The position numbers were made by a program, and so were the translations under genes. Below are positions 1 through 11,722 of a stretch of DNA of 64,000 nucleotides, one piece after another; position 1 is the first letter of the stretch, and every line of letters starts with the position of its first letter. The notes beneath the pieces are model-generated. The model was given only the letters and a program-made list of their open reading frames with translations. It made no database searches and had not been told where the DNA came from. This DNA comes from Sciurus carolinensis (lineage: Eukaryota; Chordata; Mammalia; Rodentia; Sciuridae), in the NCBI RefSeq assembly GCF_902686445.1, contig NC_062218.1, positions 136,075,241-136,139,240 on the forward strand. Direction: 5' to 3'.

Positions 1-59
1 TCCCCGTGGTCAATCCTGAACTGCCCTTGCAGTCCTAAGTACCCACTCCAGTCGCGGGA

Positions 60-520
60 GGCTGCGGAGATGTGAGGGAGGCAGCGGGCGCAGCGGGCAG
101 AGCCAGGGTACGCCGCCGAGCCCGGCGAGGGCGCTCCAGGCCGGTCCTCCAGAGCAGTCGCGCGCCGTCAGGGCCCCTCTAGCCGCCGGGCGGTGGCGCG
201 GTGCGCGTCGGGAAAGCGGCGGGAGGATCTGGCCCTCGGCGGCGGCGCGAGCCATGGTGGGTGGCGAGGCGGCCGCCGCGGTGGAAGAGCTGGTTTCCGG
301 GGTACGGCAGGCGGCCGACTTCGCCGAGCAGTTCCGCTCCTACTCCGAGAGCGAGAAGCAATGGAAGGCCCGCATGGAATTCATCTTGCGCCACCTGCCC
401 GATTACCGCGATCCGCCCGACGGCGGCGGCCGCCTGGACCAGCTGCTGTCCCTCTCCATGGTCTGGGCCAACCATCTTTTCCTGGGCTGCAGGTGCGGAC
501 CCCTGCCGGCCGGCTGACCC
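60..520 (+). promoter_or_regulatory. CDKN2AIPNL: CpG-island promoter of CDKN2AIPNL
   Basis: A GC-rich, CpG-dense block covers the first coding exon and the sequence just upstream of it. No TATA box stands out, which fits a housekeeping promoter with dispersed starts. The transcription start cannot be placed from sequence alone, and the island may extend left of the window. Confidence 0.75.
254..492 (+). CDS. CDKN2AIPNL: CDKN2AIPNL coding exon 1
   Basis: Encodes residues 1-79 plus two bases of the next codon. The exon ends ...LFLGC-AG before the donor gtgcgg at 493. The split AG|T serine codon is completed by exon 2. Reading through the donor gives a spurious extension (RCGPLPAG) that should not be annotated. 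Confidence 0.95.
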
Positions 521-1950
521 TGCTCCCTGCCTGCCGACCCTCAGCCCTGTCCCAGGCCTCACCCCTGACCCAAAACCTCTGCCCCAGACTGAACCAGTCC
601 ACAATCTCCCATCGCATTGACTGGTCCGCCGGCTTCTTCCCACCTTGCAGCCCCTTGGAAAGATGCTTAATTTTTCTGAGCCTCAGTTTCCTCATTTGGT
701 AATTGGGTGGTTTATGATGACTACAGTAATTAAAAGACAAGATCTTAGTACATGGTGGGCTCAAGAGTTGCCATGTTGCTGTTATAAGTACTACTAATTT
801 TGCTCAAATCATCACCTTTTCCGAGTGTGTTTTAAGTCCATTTGCTCCTTTCACTCACCTGGCAAAAAGTGCATAGACTGAAACAAGGCTTCCCACCGTC
901 AGATGAAGAGGCTGAGGGAAAGGAAATAATATTTGTAGGGCATACAGCTTCCGGCAGGATTGGCAGATTTATATCATGGTGGCAGGATCTGTGTCCCAGG
1001 GCTTTTTTCTCCCCAGACCCCAGACTATTTGATCCTGAGCAGGAACTAACTTTACTTTTCTGCTTTTCTTTTATGAACAGATGCCTTTTTTGCCAAGGTC
1101 CTAAAGTCCACTGCATTTTGGCTACTGCACCAAGACAACAAGGTCCTACTTTTGAAGTGCCTGATTGATTAGGCACCCCATAGACACCATCCTGAAGAAG
1201 GCAGAGATCTGGAGGATCCTTTATACTCCCTTAAGAGTTTCTTAAAGTTAGGAGAATAGAATGACTTGGTTTGGTGCTGGTTTCTGTACCTTGACTCTGT
1301 TCACATGACCCCTGCAGTCCAACCCACTTGGGTTTGGTTTTGGTGCTGGGGTTGAATGCAGGGCCTCTTGCATGCTAAGCATATGCTCTAGCATTGAGCC
1401 ACACACTCGAACCCCAAAGCCACTTGGCTTTTGTTTCAGATACCAGGATTTATTAGAATAGGATATACCAGATTTACCCATCCCAGACACACACATCCAC
1501 CCTTTCTGCCTTCTACGTATCACTGGGAAATCTTGGTTAACAGGTCCAAGATTAGAAAGATGTCAGAGAATTGAGCAAATGAACAAATGATGCTATTTTT
1601 CACTAGACAAACATACATGTTTATATTTTTGGCCCTCATACCATATTTATGAATATGTACTGCCAGACGTATGGTGCCTCTGTCTTGGAAAATCTTGACA
1701 CATCTGCTCTGTTGGCATTCCAGAAACCTAATATTCAAATCAGGAAGAACTATTTCCTAACCTTGTGTTGAACATGTATAGGTTTCCCTTACAGTATCAA
1801 ATCAGTCCACTGAAGAACTCAGCACAGCAACCTGTGCTTATAGCCCCAACTATTAGGGAGGCTGAGGTAGGAGGATCACTTGAGCCCAGGAGTTTCAGGC
1901 CAGCCTAGACAACAGCAAGACCCTGTCTTTCACTCTCTTGCGCGCGGGCG

Positions 1951-1993
<43 letters not shown>

Positions 1994-4900
1994 CCTCCCT
2001 CCCTCTCCCCCCCCCCCTCTCATTTTTTTCTCCTGTACTGGGAATTTAACCAGGGATGTAAACCACTGAGTACATCCCCAATCTTTTTTTATTTTATTTT
2101 GAGACAGGGTCTCACAAAGTTCCTAAAAAAATAATTTAATACTTTAAATTCTTTAAAAACAGAATTTAATACTTCTAGAGTTTACAGTCTAGTAATTTAC
2201 AATTTCTTATTAATCCACAGTGACTAGTAATTCTTCCAAGGTTTTTACCTTACTACTTTTTATTGTGCAGTTACAATAAAGACCTTCTAGACAAGGTGAT
2301 GGAAATGGCTGATGGTATTGAAGTGGAAGACCTGCCACAGTTTACTACCAGAAGTGAATTAATGAAAAAGGTAAATAGGATATCCAAGTGCATTTGCTGA
2401 AAAAGTGTAGATTTAATGGTCCCTGCTTTGATGACACATATTGGAGTATACTGGTTTTTGACTACCTTGTTTACTATTCCACAGATCTTTTGCCCTTTCA
2501 GTTTTATTTCCCTTCAATTGATATAAACATTTTTATAACCAGTTAACAACTCACCATAATGAGTTATGCATTGTTGGTGGAATAATACATCAACTCAACC
2601 TCTTTGGTTTGTCTACACACACACCATTTTAAGTTTTTTGGTTGATTTTAAGGAAACCGTTGGCTAGACTAGTGCAAAAATTTCCCACTTGTTAAAAAAT
2701 CTTGGTAAAAGATTAGTGCATTGGTGTCCCATCAGGTGAGGGCTTGACCAGACTTGTTTGGCCTCTCTGACTTGATAAGGATTGTGGTGACTAGAGTACT
2801 GTCCAGATACCATAGCTGTTCCCTAGTCTGCAGGACTAGTCCTTAGTTGACCTGAGGCTCTGGGATTGTATATGGTGAGCTTTTGCCTAGGGTCTTGTAT
2901 CTGAACCCTGGAGCTGGGGCTGTGGAAAGGATGGGGCTGGGTATCCCAGCTTTTTTAGAATAACCCCCCAACATGCATTTTTCACATTTGTCCCAATCTC
3001 CTCACATAACAGAACTGATTGCTCCCTTATCTCCTAAAGTTCCTTGGGCATTTCCCCAGGCCTGTTTTAGAGCAGATTGTGACACTGACAGTGCCTGACG
3101 TTTTGGTTTTTATAACTGCAATAGGCACTCAGCAAATACTTACAAAATTGACCAAAGCAATAAAGAGCTTCTGGCTTCTTTAGTTCTATCTTCAGACATA
3201 GGTAAGCCCTTGTTTTACCCCAGTTGGGTGTGTTTTAGGAGACAGGGCACATAAAGAAGTCCCCTTTTGAATAGTTGAATTGAATCCTCAGCTGCCCAGA
3301 AGGTGTTCTAGTTCCAAACTTGATTTCCCTGCTTGATTTCTGTTTTTTCTTAAAATAAAATAAAGCGTTCTTTTAGTTTTTTTAATGTAAGCTTGGAGTC
3401 AGAAGATTCAGGTTGATGTTTGAGATGCTATTTTATTTTTAAAATCAGCTGCTAACAGGTAGCTGTTTTTGGCCAGGGAGCCATGTGAATTGGTAGTTTG
3501 GGGCTTTTTGGAGCCTTTCATGTAATTCTTTTAAAAATCCTTGGGTGTCCCAGAGTGGTGAGGTTCTTGGGGCCCAGTCAGGAAGGATCTAGATAGTTGC
3601 TGGAGTACACCCCATGGGGCAGGGGTGAGCCATCATTTCCTAACTATTTGTGGCAGGCTTTCCTTGCTTTTTGTTCCTAAGGGGTTTTCTGCGGTCCTTC
3701 AGATCTGTTTTTCTTACATTAGTTCTCGATTTTACTTCTTTTCTGAACAGTAGCTATACTGTTTCCAGTTCTGCTAGGCTATAAGAGATCAGAACACTCC
3801 ATGATATTTGGGCTATAGATCCCAGAAAGAGACTAAAGAGATTTTGCATGTCCTCAACATTATTCATAGACGTGTGTATACATTAGGAAAGATCTGTCTA
3901 AACTGTAAAGGGGCCTTGCACCTTAAAAATGTAGAGTCCATTCCCTGGGATGCTTTCTTGACACCATCTTTTGTATAGTATGAGTCTCCAGAGAAGAGTC
4001 CTCAGGCATGAACTTAGCATCCCTGAAAGCAGTGCCACCTGGAAGAAGCCTGCATGGTGGCCATAATTCTATACTTTTTTGGATTAGGTATATTGTAACT
4101 TCCTTCAAATAAAACTAATGTTTTCTTAATAACCAAGTTTAATTTTAGACTGCTGATGATACTGAAAATGAAATTCATCTGCTCCTGAAAAGTGAGATTC
4201 TTATAGGGTGTGCTGAGTTGTGCAATTAAGAATCTTCTACGGGGCTGGGGAAGTGGCTTAGTGGCAGAGTGCTTGTCCAGCATTCATGAGGCCCTGAGTT
4301 CCATTCCCAGCACAAAATAAAAACCTGTCTAGATAAGCCCATCCTGAGAACAAGTCATCATCTATGTGCCATGAATGTCTCCTCCAGAAGGCTGCTCTTC
4401 AAACCCACTGGAAAGAGCCACAGGGTCTACACAGCAATTTTTCCCCTTACCTGCAGTTTTTGCATGTAATAGAGGAAGCTGTCAAACATTAGGCAACCAT
4501 GTCAGGCCAGAGGAGGGAAAAAAATCCCCGATGTTAAGCCATGCACCTGAAAACGTCTGTTGTGCTGCCCAGAATTGATTCTTAGCTCTAAAATTAGAGG
4601 TCAGTTGGGTTTTAAAGCTAGCTAGCGAGTGGAAATGAATCACCTGGCATGGTTGGTATCTCAAGACCAGACAGTGATGATGACTTAGAGACATAAGCCC
4701 TTAAAGTAAGATTTTAAAAATACTTTCTGGCTATTCTGCAGCTTTGGGGCAAGTACATTTCTGTGGCCTAGTCAACCTTTTTTTTTTTTTTTTTTATATG
4801 AAAAATGAGTACTGGTCTTTGACAGGTGGGATTTGTCAAAGAGTTGCAGCGTATGATTTTCTCTTATGAAAGAGGGATTCAAACACAAATACATTGAGCA

Positions 4901-6613
4901 AACAATCTTGATTATCTAACCACCATCCAGAGGCACCTGCTTGCAGCATGTGTGGTTGCCCAGCTCACCTGTAATAAGTGATAATTAACAAAGAGGAGCA
5001 GCTGACTCTGGGAAGAGTGTCACTGCTATGACTGTCAGAATTAATATTTCCAAGGTAATGTCTTAATCAAGGAGAGAGGAGTGATTGTCTAGGAAGCTGT
5101 TATTACTGACTCAGAGAAGTTGTCAACTTAATTATTTGATCCATTTTTCCTGAGAATATTTGTATCCCAAGAGGAAAAATGGCAGTATGAAAAGTGACCA
5201 TAAATGAAATGTGGAAGTCCGAAAAACCAGTGTGCCTGCATTTCAAGAGGCTCTCTTTTGTGCATTATGCCCAGTCTTAGTAAGCTGTGAGGTAATGCTT
5301 TGGTGAGAGCAGCCATGTTCTAAGATGACAAGTATTGGTGAACAGTTACAATAAATTCAACCTTTCAGACTTGTTAACTCAGAGGCTGTCTTATATCTCA
5401 AGATTAAAACTATGCTCAGTAGAGCTACTTGTCTTTTATATCTGTTAGAAGTCAGAAAAAGCCAATATTTTTATCTAGTACCAGAATGGATGAATCAACT
5501 GCCAGTACGTTGTAGAAAAGACTGTACTCTGGCTGGCTGTGGAGGTGTATGCCTATACTCCCAGTGACTCCAGAGCTGAGGCAGCAGGATCACAAGTTTG
5601 AAGCCAGTCTGGGCAACTGTCTCAAACATCTAAGGATGCAGCTCAGCGGTAAAGCTCTGGGTTCAATCCCTAGAACCAAAACCAAAACAAAACAAAAGAC
5701 TGTACTTTGGGCAGCCTATACCAGTGGCAACTGTTGTGCTGTTGTAGTTGGGGGGGGGCGGGGTTTGTCCTGTTGGAAATTCGAGATGACTGAGAGGACT
5801 TTTCTTCTTTAGACTGAAGATCGTTTCTTAAGGTGACACTGCATTCTCCCAAAAGGAAAAAGATTTCCTATATTTTGCTTCTACTAAGGAATTTCATTTT
5901 ATCATCCCTTAAAAAGACTGACTTGCTTAGCTAAGAAATAGGTCATACCTTGAAAACTCTGATTACTAAAAAGACTCTCAGATTGATTCATTGCTAAATG
6001 TTAAGGAAATCCATTCAAATACAAGGTGACAGCCAAAGTGATTTCTTCACACCCTGTTTAAAAGTTGTCTAAAGCCAACTTTAAATTTACCAAAGGTGCT
6101 AGAGTCCCCAGAAAGAATATATCTGCTTCAGTTCACCACTATTTGAAGACATGCTTTTACAGTTTGTAATAGTGTGAACTCCAGAAATATATAACCTTCT
6201 CATCTCCTAAATACCAACTCAGTGTGAAGTGTTGTGAATTACTACCTGAATCTGACTACTTTTGCTTTAGAACAAAAAGTGTTTGTGTGATTCTGCTTTT
6301 AGAACCCTTCACTGGAGAGCATGAAGGTGCGTTTTAAGTATTTCCGTTACCACTTTAAATTGTGAACATTTATAGAATGCAAGAGACAAGAAAAGAAAAT
6401 TAGATTCTGGCTTCCAAATGGATGGTGTGGTCAATGTTTTGCTAAATTTTCTGTATGTAGTAAAATATTAATAATTTCTGAGTAGACTTACCATCTGTAT
6501 AGTACATAAATATTATATCACTGCTATATTTTAATTTATGAAGATGAATTCGATTCACTGGACTGCATGTATATATAACCTTTTCTTTTTTTCCCCCTCA
6601 GCATCAAAGCTAA
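254..6613 (+). CDS. CDKN2AIPNL: CDKN2AIPNL, CDKN2AIP N-terminal-like protein (three exons)
   Basis: Three exons (254-492, 2271-2370, 6602-6613) join across canonical GT/AG sites to give 116 codons, the usual mammalian length. The product begins MVGGEAAAAVEELVSG and ends in HQS. It is essentially one XRN2-binding (XTBD) domain, the small helical fold shared with CDKN2AIP and NKRF, which in those families docks the nuclear 5'-3' exoribonuclease XRN2. Visible blocks are the acidic/aromatic helix around residues 22-40 (FAEQFRSYSESEKQW), the RMEFILRHLPDYRDPP segment, and the C-terminal helix with KVMEMADGIEVEDLPQF. No signal peptide or membrane segment is seen, so a cytosolic or nuclear protein is expected. 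The start is the first ATG in the CpG island and matches the known N-terminus. The gene is convergent with UBE2B, as in other mammals. The frame is intact, so I call it functional. Confidence 0.95.
1335..1415 (-). repeat. ID SINE
   Basis: Reverse complement of the ID body: 'gggttgaatgcagggcctct' then 'gctctagcattgagccac'. Diverged, with no clear A-tail. Confidence 0.6.
1822..1930 (+). repeat. B1-like (7SL-derived) SINE monomer
   Basis: Contains 'ggaggctgaggtaggaggat' and 'caggccagcctagacaacag', the 7SL-derived core. It ends in 'agaccctgtct' and runs straight into a pyrimidine tract in place of an A-tail. Confidence 0.7.
1938..2018. repeat. GC-alternating segment plus (CT)n/(CCCT)n tract
   Basis: 'gcgcgggcgcgcgc' is followed by about 20 CT units, then CCCT units and a run of C. 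It is a polypyrimidine stretch of about 80 bp with triplex-forming potential, seeded at the 3' end of a B1-like element. Confidence 0.9.
2026..2125 (-). repeat. Truncated B1-dID SINE
   Basis: The ID half ('tactgggaatttaaccaggg', 'ccactgagtacatcccc') is followed by 'ttttgagacagggtctcac'. The B1 half breaks off after about 30 bp. Confidence 0.7.
2271..2370 (+). CDS. CDKN2AIPNL: CDKN2AIPNL coding exon 2
   Basis: A 100-bp exon between acceptor ...tattgtgcag and donor gtaaat. It encodes residues 80 (split) to 113, YNKDLLDKVMEMADGIEVED and the following TTRSELMKK. It is phase-compatible with both neighbours. Confidence 0.95.
4238..4325 (+). repeat. ID SINE
   Basis: 'gggctggggaagtggcttag' opens the element and 'gagttccattcccagcac' gives the B-box end. 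A short A-rich tail follows. Confidence 0.75.
5529..5699 (+). repeat. B1-dID SINE
   Basis: The B1 half ('gaggtgtatgcctatactcc') is fused to an ID half ('gatgcagctcagcggtaaag'), with a tail of (CAAAA)n. The B1 half has lost about 30 bp relative to full copies in this window. Confidence 0.75.
6602..6613 (+). CDS. CDKN2AIPNL: CDKN2AIPNL coding exon 3 (last four codons)
   Basis: Only CAT CAA AGC TAA is coding here: residues H-Q-S and the stop. It is too short to be seen without the acceptor (tttccccctcag) and the known protein C-terminus. The rest of the exon is 3' UTR. Confidence 0.93.
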   Translation, partial: HQS

Positions 6614-7195
6614 GGAGAAGATGTATCATATCACATTTTCATCATGGGCCACAGGCTTAGAAAGGAGGCTGGGATGAATGTGATGGTGACCACAGCAGCT
6701 CTTAAAGACTCCTGGTAGAGGCAACTGGAATGAAAAGGAATCTGTCTAGATCAGCTTTTAGAAGTGATCATTCTTCCAGTAGCTACCACTGTAAAAGAAT
6801 GCATGGATATTTATGTATTTATAAATCGTGTGCTCTAAAATGATTTTGTCAACATTGTGCAAGCCTTCGTGTAAAATGTCCTTTTTTGTAAATGTTGTAA
6901 TAGTGGCATGTAATGAATTTTATAGTTTGGATTTTCAACAATGTACCTTTAAGTGTGACTGTTTTTTGTTTGTTTTTTTTGGGGGGGAGGAGGGCTTTTT
7001 TCTAAGTCAAATTAGATCTTTTGTTTCCTTATTTCTACCTGAAATTCCTTACTTATACCATATCTATTCTTCATTGTCATTATATACTTATCTTTGGTAG
7101 GAAATGGGAATCACATGGTAGGCTAAGGTACTCACGAACTAGCTATAGCTAGCTCATGGGAAGAGGCAGCCTACAATAAAGCATCTGGCTGCCCA
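6614..7195 (+). other. CDKN2AIPNL: CDKN2AIPNL 3' UTR with candidate poly(A) signal
   Basis: A SINE-free, AT-rich stretch follows the stop. The first canonical AATAAA downstream is at 7175-7180, just before a B1-dID. The UTR end is inferred from that signal and is not proven. Confidence 0.6.
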
Positions 7196-7392
7196 TCGCA
7201 GTGTTATGTACCTATAATCCCAGTGGCAGGAGAGGCTGATGCAGGAACATCACAAGTTCAAGGCCAGCCTCAGCAATTTAGCAAGGCCCTAAGAAACTTA
7301 GTGAGACCCTGTTTCAAAATAAAAAGGGCCATGGATTTAGCTCAGAGGTAAAGCACCTGTGGGTTCAATCCCCAGTACAATCAAACCCCCCA
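7184..7392 (+). repeat. B1-dID SINE
   Basis: Full dimer: 'tatgtacctataatcccagt' through 'gagaccctgtttcaaaataa', then ID half 'tagctcagaggtaaagcacc' and 'gggttcaatccccagtac'. Confidence 0.85.
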
Positions 7393-7425
7393 AAATGCAT
7401 CTGACGTTTTAAAATTCATTTTTGA

Positions 7426-7512
7426 GGGTCAGGGATGTAGCTCAGTGGGAGAGTGCTTATCTAGCATTCTTGGGTCCTTAGGTTTCATCCCCAGTACTGC
7501 AGACAAAAAACA
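7426..7512 (+). repeat. ID SINE
   Basis: 'gatgtagctcagtgggagag' A-box region and 'aggtttcatccccagtac' B-box region, with an A-tail. Confidence 0.8.
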
Positions 7513-8237
7513 AGTAAAATTCACTCATAGGAGATTCTCTTTTTCCAGCCAGCCAGCTGATTTGTAGATTCTCCAGATCTCCCAGACTGCTGGGTAAAAC
7601 TTGGGTTTTCTAAACTTGAGGAACTGTCTTGTACAGTCTCTCAAGAAATACTCATAGTACAATCCTGCTGTGCTCTGAGATTTTGGTATTAATATTCTGT
7701 TTTTAGTTAATGTACCTGTTCTGAACCCTCTTCCTGTTCCTTTTATTTCGTTCCCACTATTATACATGTACCCCTAGTCATAAATAGTGGGACTGGGGCT
7801 TCATTGGAGGGTAGCAATGTAAGTCTAACACAGAAGGACTCACTCATTGGTAGGCACTGGTAATAACTGTGAAGCCTGCCTTAACTTAATTGGTGAATAC
7901 AGATAGAGCTGGTAAATAAATAAACAAACTAACTAACTAGAGTTGATATCTGTGGGCAGAGAAGTGAGACTACACTTGCTTATTATACCTTTAAACGAAG
8001 GCCAAGCATCTTCCCTTGTATGGGCCACATCTCTGTGCAGTTTCCAACTCTAGTCTGTATAGTGATCATGAGATGGACTAAGTCAGGCTGTCTGATCTGT
8101 AACTTTGGATAAGCTACTTCTCTTCCTTACTTAAACCTTGCTTGGATAATGGAGATCACAGGAAAAAAAAATTACAGAATGGGAAAATATCAGCAGTCCA
8201 GATTTCTCATGGATTTTGTTTTTTCTCCCCTCACCCC

Positions 8238-8322
8238 CTTTTTTTTGGCCTAGGGATTGAATCCAGGGCCTTGCGCATGTAAGGCAACAAAGCACTCTAC
8301 CATTAAGTTACATCCCAGCCCT
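8238..8322 (-). repeat. ID SINE
   Basis: A T-rich tail precedes 'ggattgaatccagggccttg' and the body ends 'ttacatcccagccc'. A small internal insertion ('aacaa') interrupts the anticodon-arm region. Confidence 0.8.
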
Positions 8323-8404
8323 TGAATTTTATTTTATGTATGTAAGCTCTAATAAAATAGCCTTCCATTGCACAAGAAACTGACTTCCCCCAATCTCCTT
8401 CAGT

Positions 8405-8489
8405 TTGTTTATTTATTGGTATTGGAAATTGAACCCAGGGCCTGGGTTATGCAAGGCAAATACCCTACCACTGAGCTATACCCCAGCCA
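8405..8489 (-). repeat. ID SINE
   Basis: 'gaaattgaacccagggcctg' and 'ccctaccactgagctatacc' mark the body. Confidence 0.8.
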
Positions 8490-8554
8490 ACTCTATCTTT
8501 CAGTTTATTTTTAAAGAATTCTCTACTCTAGTTAACTAAAGTTTGTCTCTTTAT

Positions 8555-8720
8555 TTGCAGTACTGGGAACTGAACCCTAGGGGTACTGTACTACTGAAGT
8601 ACTTCCCTACCCCTTTTATATTGAAACAGGGTCTTGCTAAGTTGCTGAGACTGGTCTCAAACTTATGATCCTTCTGCTTCAGTCTCCAGACACTGGAGGT
8701 GTGAGCCACAGTGCCTAAAC
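8555..8720 (-). repeat. B1-dID SINE
   Basis: ID half 'ctgggaactgaaccctaggg', then B1 half 'gaaacagggtcttgctaagt' to 'ggtgtgagccacagtgcc'. Confidence 0.8.
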
Positions 8721-8730
8721 TCTCATCTTT

Positions 8731-9053
8731 TTATTTATTTACTTATTTTGGTACTGGGAATTGAACCCAGCGGTGCTTTACCACTGAGCCCCCCCCCCAC
8801 CCCCCACCCCCGCGCTGGGGATTTGAACCTCGGCCCTTGCGCATGCTAGGTGAGCACTCTCTCAAAACGAGCTATTTCTTCAGCACCCAGGCTCTTTTTA
8901 AAATTTACTTTTTTATTTTGAGAGAGGGTCTCACTAAGTTGCTTAGGGCCTCACTAAGTTGTTGAGGCTGGCCTTGAATTTGCAATCCTCTTGCTTCAGG
9001 TCCCCCTCCCTGCTAGTTGCTGGGACTACAGGTGTATGCCACTGTTCCTGGCC
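8731..9053 (-). repeat. B1-dID SINE interrupted by an ID insertion
   Basis: The ID half ('gggaattgaacccagcggtg', ending in a run of C) is split from its B1 half ('gagagagggtctcactaagt' to 'atgccactgttcctggcc') by the element at 8812-8890. Confidence 0.75.
8812..8890 (-). repeat. ID SINE, variant type, nested
   Basis: The body ends 'caaaacgagctatttcttca' instead of the usual 'ccactgagctacatcccc'. A second copy with the same replacement is at 18,020-18,117. Confidence 0.65.
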
Positions 9054-9732
9054 TCATCTTACTTTTATAACTGGTAGTAACCTCACCTATAAAATGAGTC
9101 AGTATTTTAATATTTCATTCTTCATGTATTTCTGGGAAAGAAAATAACAATGAAATCTAAATTTTTGTGTTGCAGCATTCCTAGTGTAGATAAAATGGCC
9201 CATGATAGGCCTTGAAACAGCAGCTCGCACCACATGGAAGCTGCAAAATTCTGACCTTCACATACACAGTTCTGCCCACGAGTTGGGGTAAGAATAGGTA
9301 AAATGATATGAAGGGACATAGTAAAGCATAAGCATTCAAGTAATGGCTAGGAGAGGATCTTTTCTGTTAAAGACATGTCTCATGCCTTCTGAGCAGTACA
9401 AACATTTAGTACACTTGAGGTGCTCAACCAACAGTGATGCTCTCACGTTCTTCAAATTACACCTAGAAAATTGCTTTCTGAAATATTCCTTAGAGTCACC
9501 TGATTAATCTTCAACCTTATTAGAGGTAAAGATTCTCTCTAAACTTTTCTAAGATCCACTTGGAACAGTGGCTTACCTATCCGTGGGCACTGAGAGGAAT
9601 CATTACCTGTGCTCTGATGCTTTGGTATCTCTAGTAAAAAGCATGCTGAGATTTCTATCCCATCTGAGATTTCTATCACTCTGTCAAGTGACTTATGTTA
9701 CTTCTTCAACTCTACAAGGTTTCTGCCAACTC

Positions 9733-9925
9733 AGTGTGATGGTGCATGTCTGTAATCCTGCATCTCAGGAGGCTGAAGCAGGAGAATCCCAAGTTTGAAA
9801 CCAAACTCAGCAATTTAGCAAGACTCTGACTCGAAATTAAAGATAAAAAAGGGTTGGGAATGTCCCTCAGCAATTAAGTACTCCTAGGCTCAATCTCCGG
9901 TACCTAAATCAACCAACCAATCAAT
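9733..9925 (+). repeat. B1-dID SINE
   Basis: 'gcatgtctgtaatcctgcat' to 'aaagggttgggaatgtccct'. The B box ('ggctcaatctccgg') has drifted, so this is an older copy. Confidence 0.75.
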
Positions 9926-10032
9926 AAAGGGTCTCTGTTGGGCACTCATATTAGCAGGAGACTGTCAACTTCTGGATGTCTGAGGTCTGTGTGCCCTGTG
10001 AAGTCTAATCATGGCTCTCATTTTTCTTCTTC

Positions 10033-10165
10033 CAGTACTGGGGATTGAACCCAGAGGCACTCTTAGCACTGAGCTACACTCCCAGCCCCTTTTGCCCCCG
10101 TTTTAAAAAAACTTTTGAGACAGGATCTTGCTAAACCACCTAGGTTAGTCTCTTATTCTGACTAG
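10033..10165 (-). repeat. Truncated B1-dID SINE
   Basis: A clean ID half ('actggggattgaacccagag') is followed by 'gagacaggatcttgctaaac'. The rest of the B1 half is missing. Confidence 0.7.
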
Positions 10166-10454
10166 TTTAGCAATACCTTTCAGTTCTGTATAAGTAAGAA
10201 TAAGCGTGGGTCTTCAGAGGTAAAACTTTTAGAATGTACACATTTAGTCACAAAAATTGCTTCAACAATTAGTGCCTGCTTAAAAAAAAAATCTGCCCTA
10301 AATTTGCATGTGTGTGTGTATAAATAAAATGAAAAGCAAGTCAGGCAACACTGTTTTTTCCTTGAGGTTCACTGTGCTCTTTCTGAAAGTTAGGACTCCT
10401 GGAGCTGGGTGGTGGCAGGCTGGCTGCTCTTCCGGCTTTTGTTCGGGAGGTTTT

Positions 10455-10620
10455 CTCTGGATGTCAGGTGCTCTATCACTTAGCTATATTCCCAGGCTTT
10501 TTTACTTTGATATAATCTCACTAAATAGCTCAAGCTGGCCTCACTTTGTGATCCTCCTGCTTAGCTGTCTCCTGAGTAGCTGGGACTATGGTGTGCACCA
10601 CCACTGCATGTATGGCTTCT
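10455..10620 (-). repeat. B1-dID SINE, degraded
   Basis: 'gctctatcacttagctatat' remains of the ID half. The B1 half runs from 'ctcactaaatagctcaagct' to 'ggtgtgcaccaccactgc'. Confidence 0.7.
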
Positions 10621-11627
10621 CTTAAATGCTCATGGTGGCCTGTTCTCAAGCTGCACTGTATAGAACACCCAGCCCCTGTCAAGAAGCCAGTGTTTTAAGT
10701 GCATATCAAAGCCAGGGAGAAGAATATTCTGCCACCAATGCATTCTTCATTCTCGCCATTGTTAGGCCTCAGTGCTGTGCTGCCCTTGTTCTTGCCCTTG
10801 CACCCATCTCTGGGGTTGTCCTCATTCTAAAGGTAATCATCCAGTTATGTTCCAGTGAGTCTCCACCTGAAACCACAGCTTTATGTTTCCATGTGGGAAC
10901 AGTCCTATCACCAAAGCCCACTGCAACACAGCAAGGCTGGTAATTTAGCTTTTCTTTGGAGGTGATATTTCAAGGCTGCAGTTAAAGTTGGTGTCATGGG
11001 CTAGTCCTTGGAGTCCTCCCTATTCATTGCCCAGTACAGTTATCAGGCCAAGAAAATATCTATTCCTATGGGAAGGGGAAAGTATCCCTCAGATTTGGAA
11101 TGAAGTAATAGGTAAACAGCTTCCTGTTTGTTTTCTTTGTACTAGCACCAACCCCAAACCATAAAAAATTTCCAACTCAGGTTTTCTAAGATAACTTTAT
11201 ACATGGGCCAGCCACAGCTGCAAGCCTCTCTGTATTAGACATTCATTTCTTCAGGAGTGCTGCTAGTCCAGTTCAGCTGGTGGGCTGTGGTATTCTTGGC
11301 AGAAGATATTGTTTGTAAAGGGGGGAAGAGAAGAGGGATACGTTATCCTTGGGGCTTTAGAGAGGAAACAGCCATAACCAACCCTCTGGTCTTAAGAGGG
11401 CTGCTTTAAGTGCTCTTATGTTTTCATTTTGGCAACTTTCAAGACACAGTAGAGAAACTTCTCTGCATTCCAGGAAGAATGATGACTAAAGGGTTCACAA
11501 TTCAGAGACAGGCTCTGGTCCCCTTTACACCAGTTTCCAACCCAGTTGGTAATTTATGGATTGGTCTTCCAGGTAAGACTTTTAAGATCAGTCAACTTCC
11601 CCTAAAGACTACATAAGCATCTTGTTT

Positions 11628-11722
11628 GTGTGTTTATGTGGTGGCCTGAGATTGAATCCAAGGCCTCAACACAAGCTAAAAACAGATGCTCTACCACTGA
11701 GCTCCATACAACTCCCAACCCT
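11628..11722 (-). repeat. ID SINE
   Basis: 'gagattgaatccaaggcctc' followed by 'gctctaccactgagctcc'. Confidence 0.65.

Larger units (their letters stand above)
493..2270 (+). other. CDKN2AIPNL: CDKN2AIPNL intron 1
   Basis: Donor gtgcgg, acceptor ttattgtgcag. A possible MIR remnant lies at about 660-710 ('gcctcagtttcctcatttgg'). An ID copy, a B1-like monomer with a CT-rich tract, and a truncated B1-dID are listed separately. I see nothing recognisable in 720-1330 or 1420-1820. Confidence 0.85.
2371..6601 (+). other. CDKN2AIPNL: CDKN2AIPNL intron 2
   Basis: Runs from donor gtaaat to acceptor ttttccccctcag. It holds one ID copy (4238-4325) and one B1-dID (5529-5699). The stretches 2371-4237, 4326-5528 and 5700-6590 show no gene or repeat I can name, apart from an 'aggcactcagcaaatactta' string near 3125 that resembles the 3' end of old L2/MIR elements. 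Confidence 0.8.

Noticed and set aside
193..702. Long overlapping ORFs on both strands around CDKN2AIPNL exon 1
   Set aside because: Open because of high GC content. Only the frame starting at 254 matches a known protein and continues across splice sites.
10308..10943. Two adjacent 105-codon + strand ORFs
   Set aside because: The first is partly a reversed B1-dID. The second has no recognisable motif, splice context or homologue known to me.
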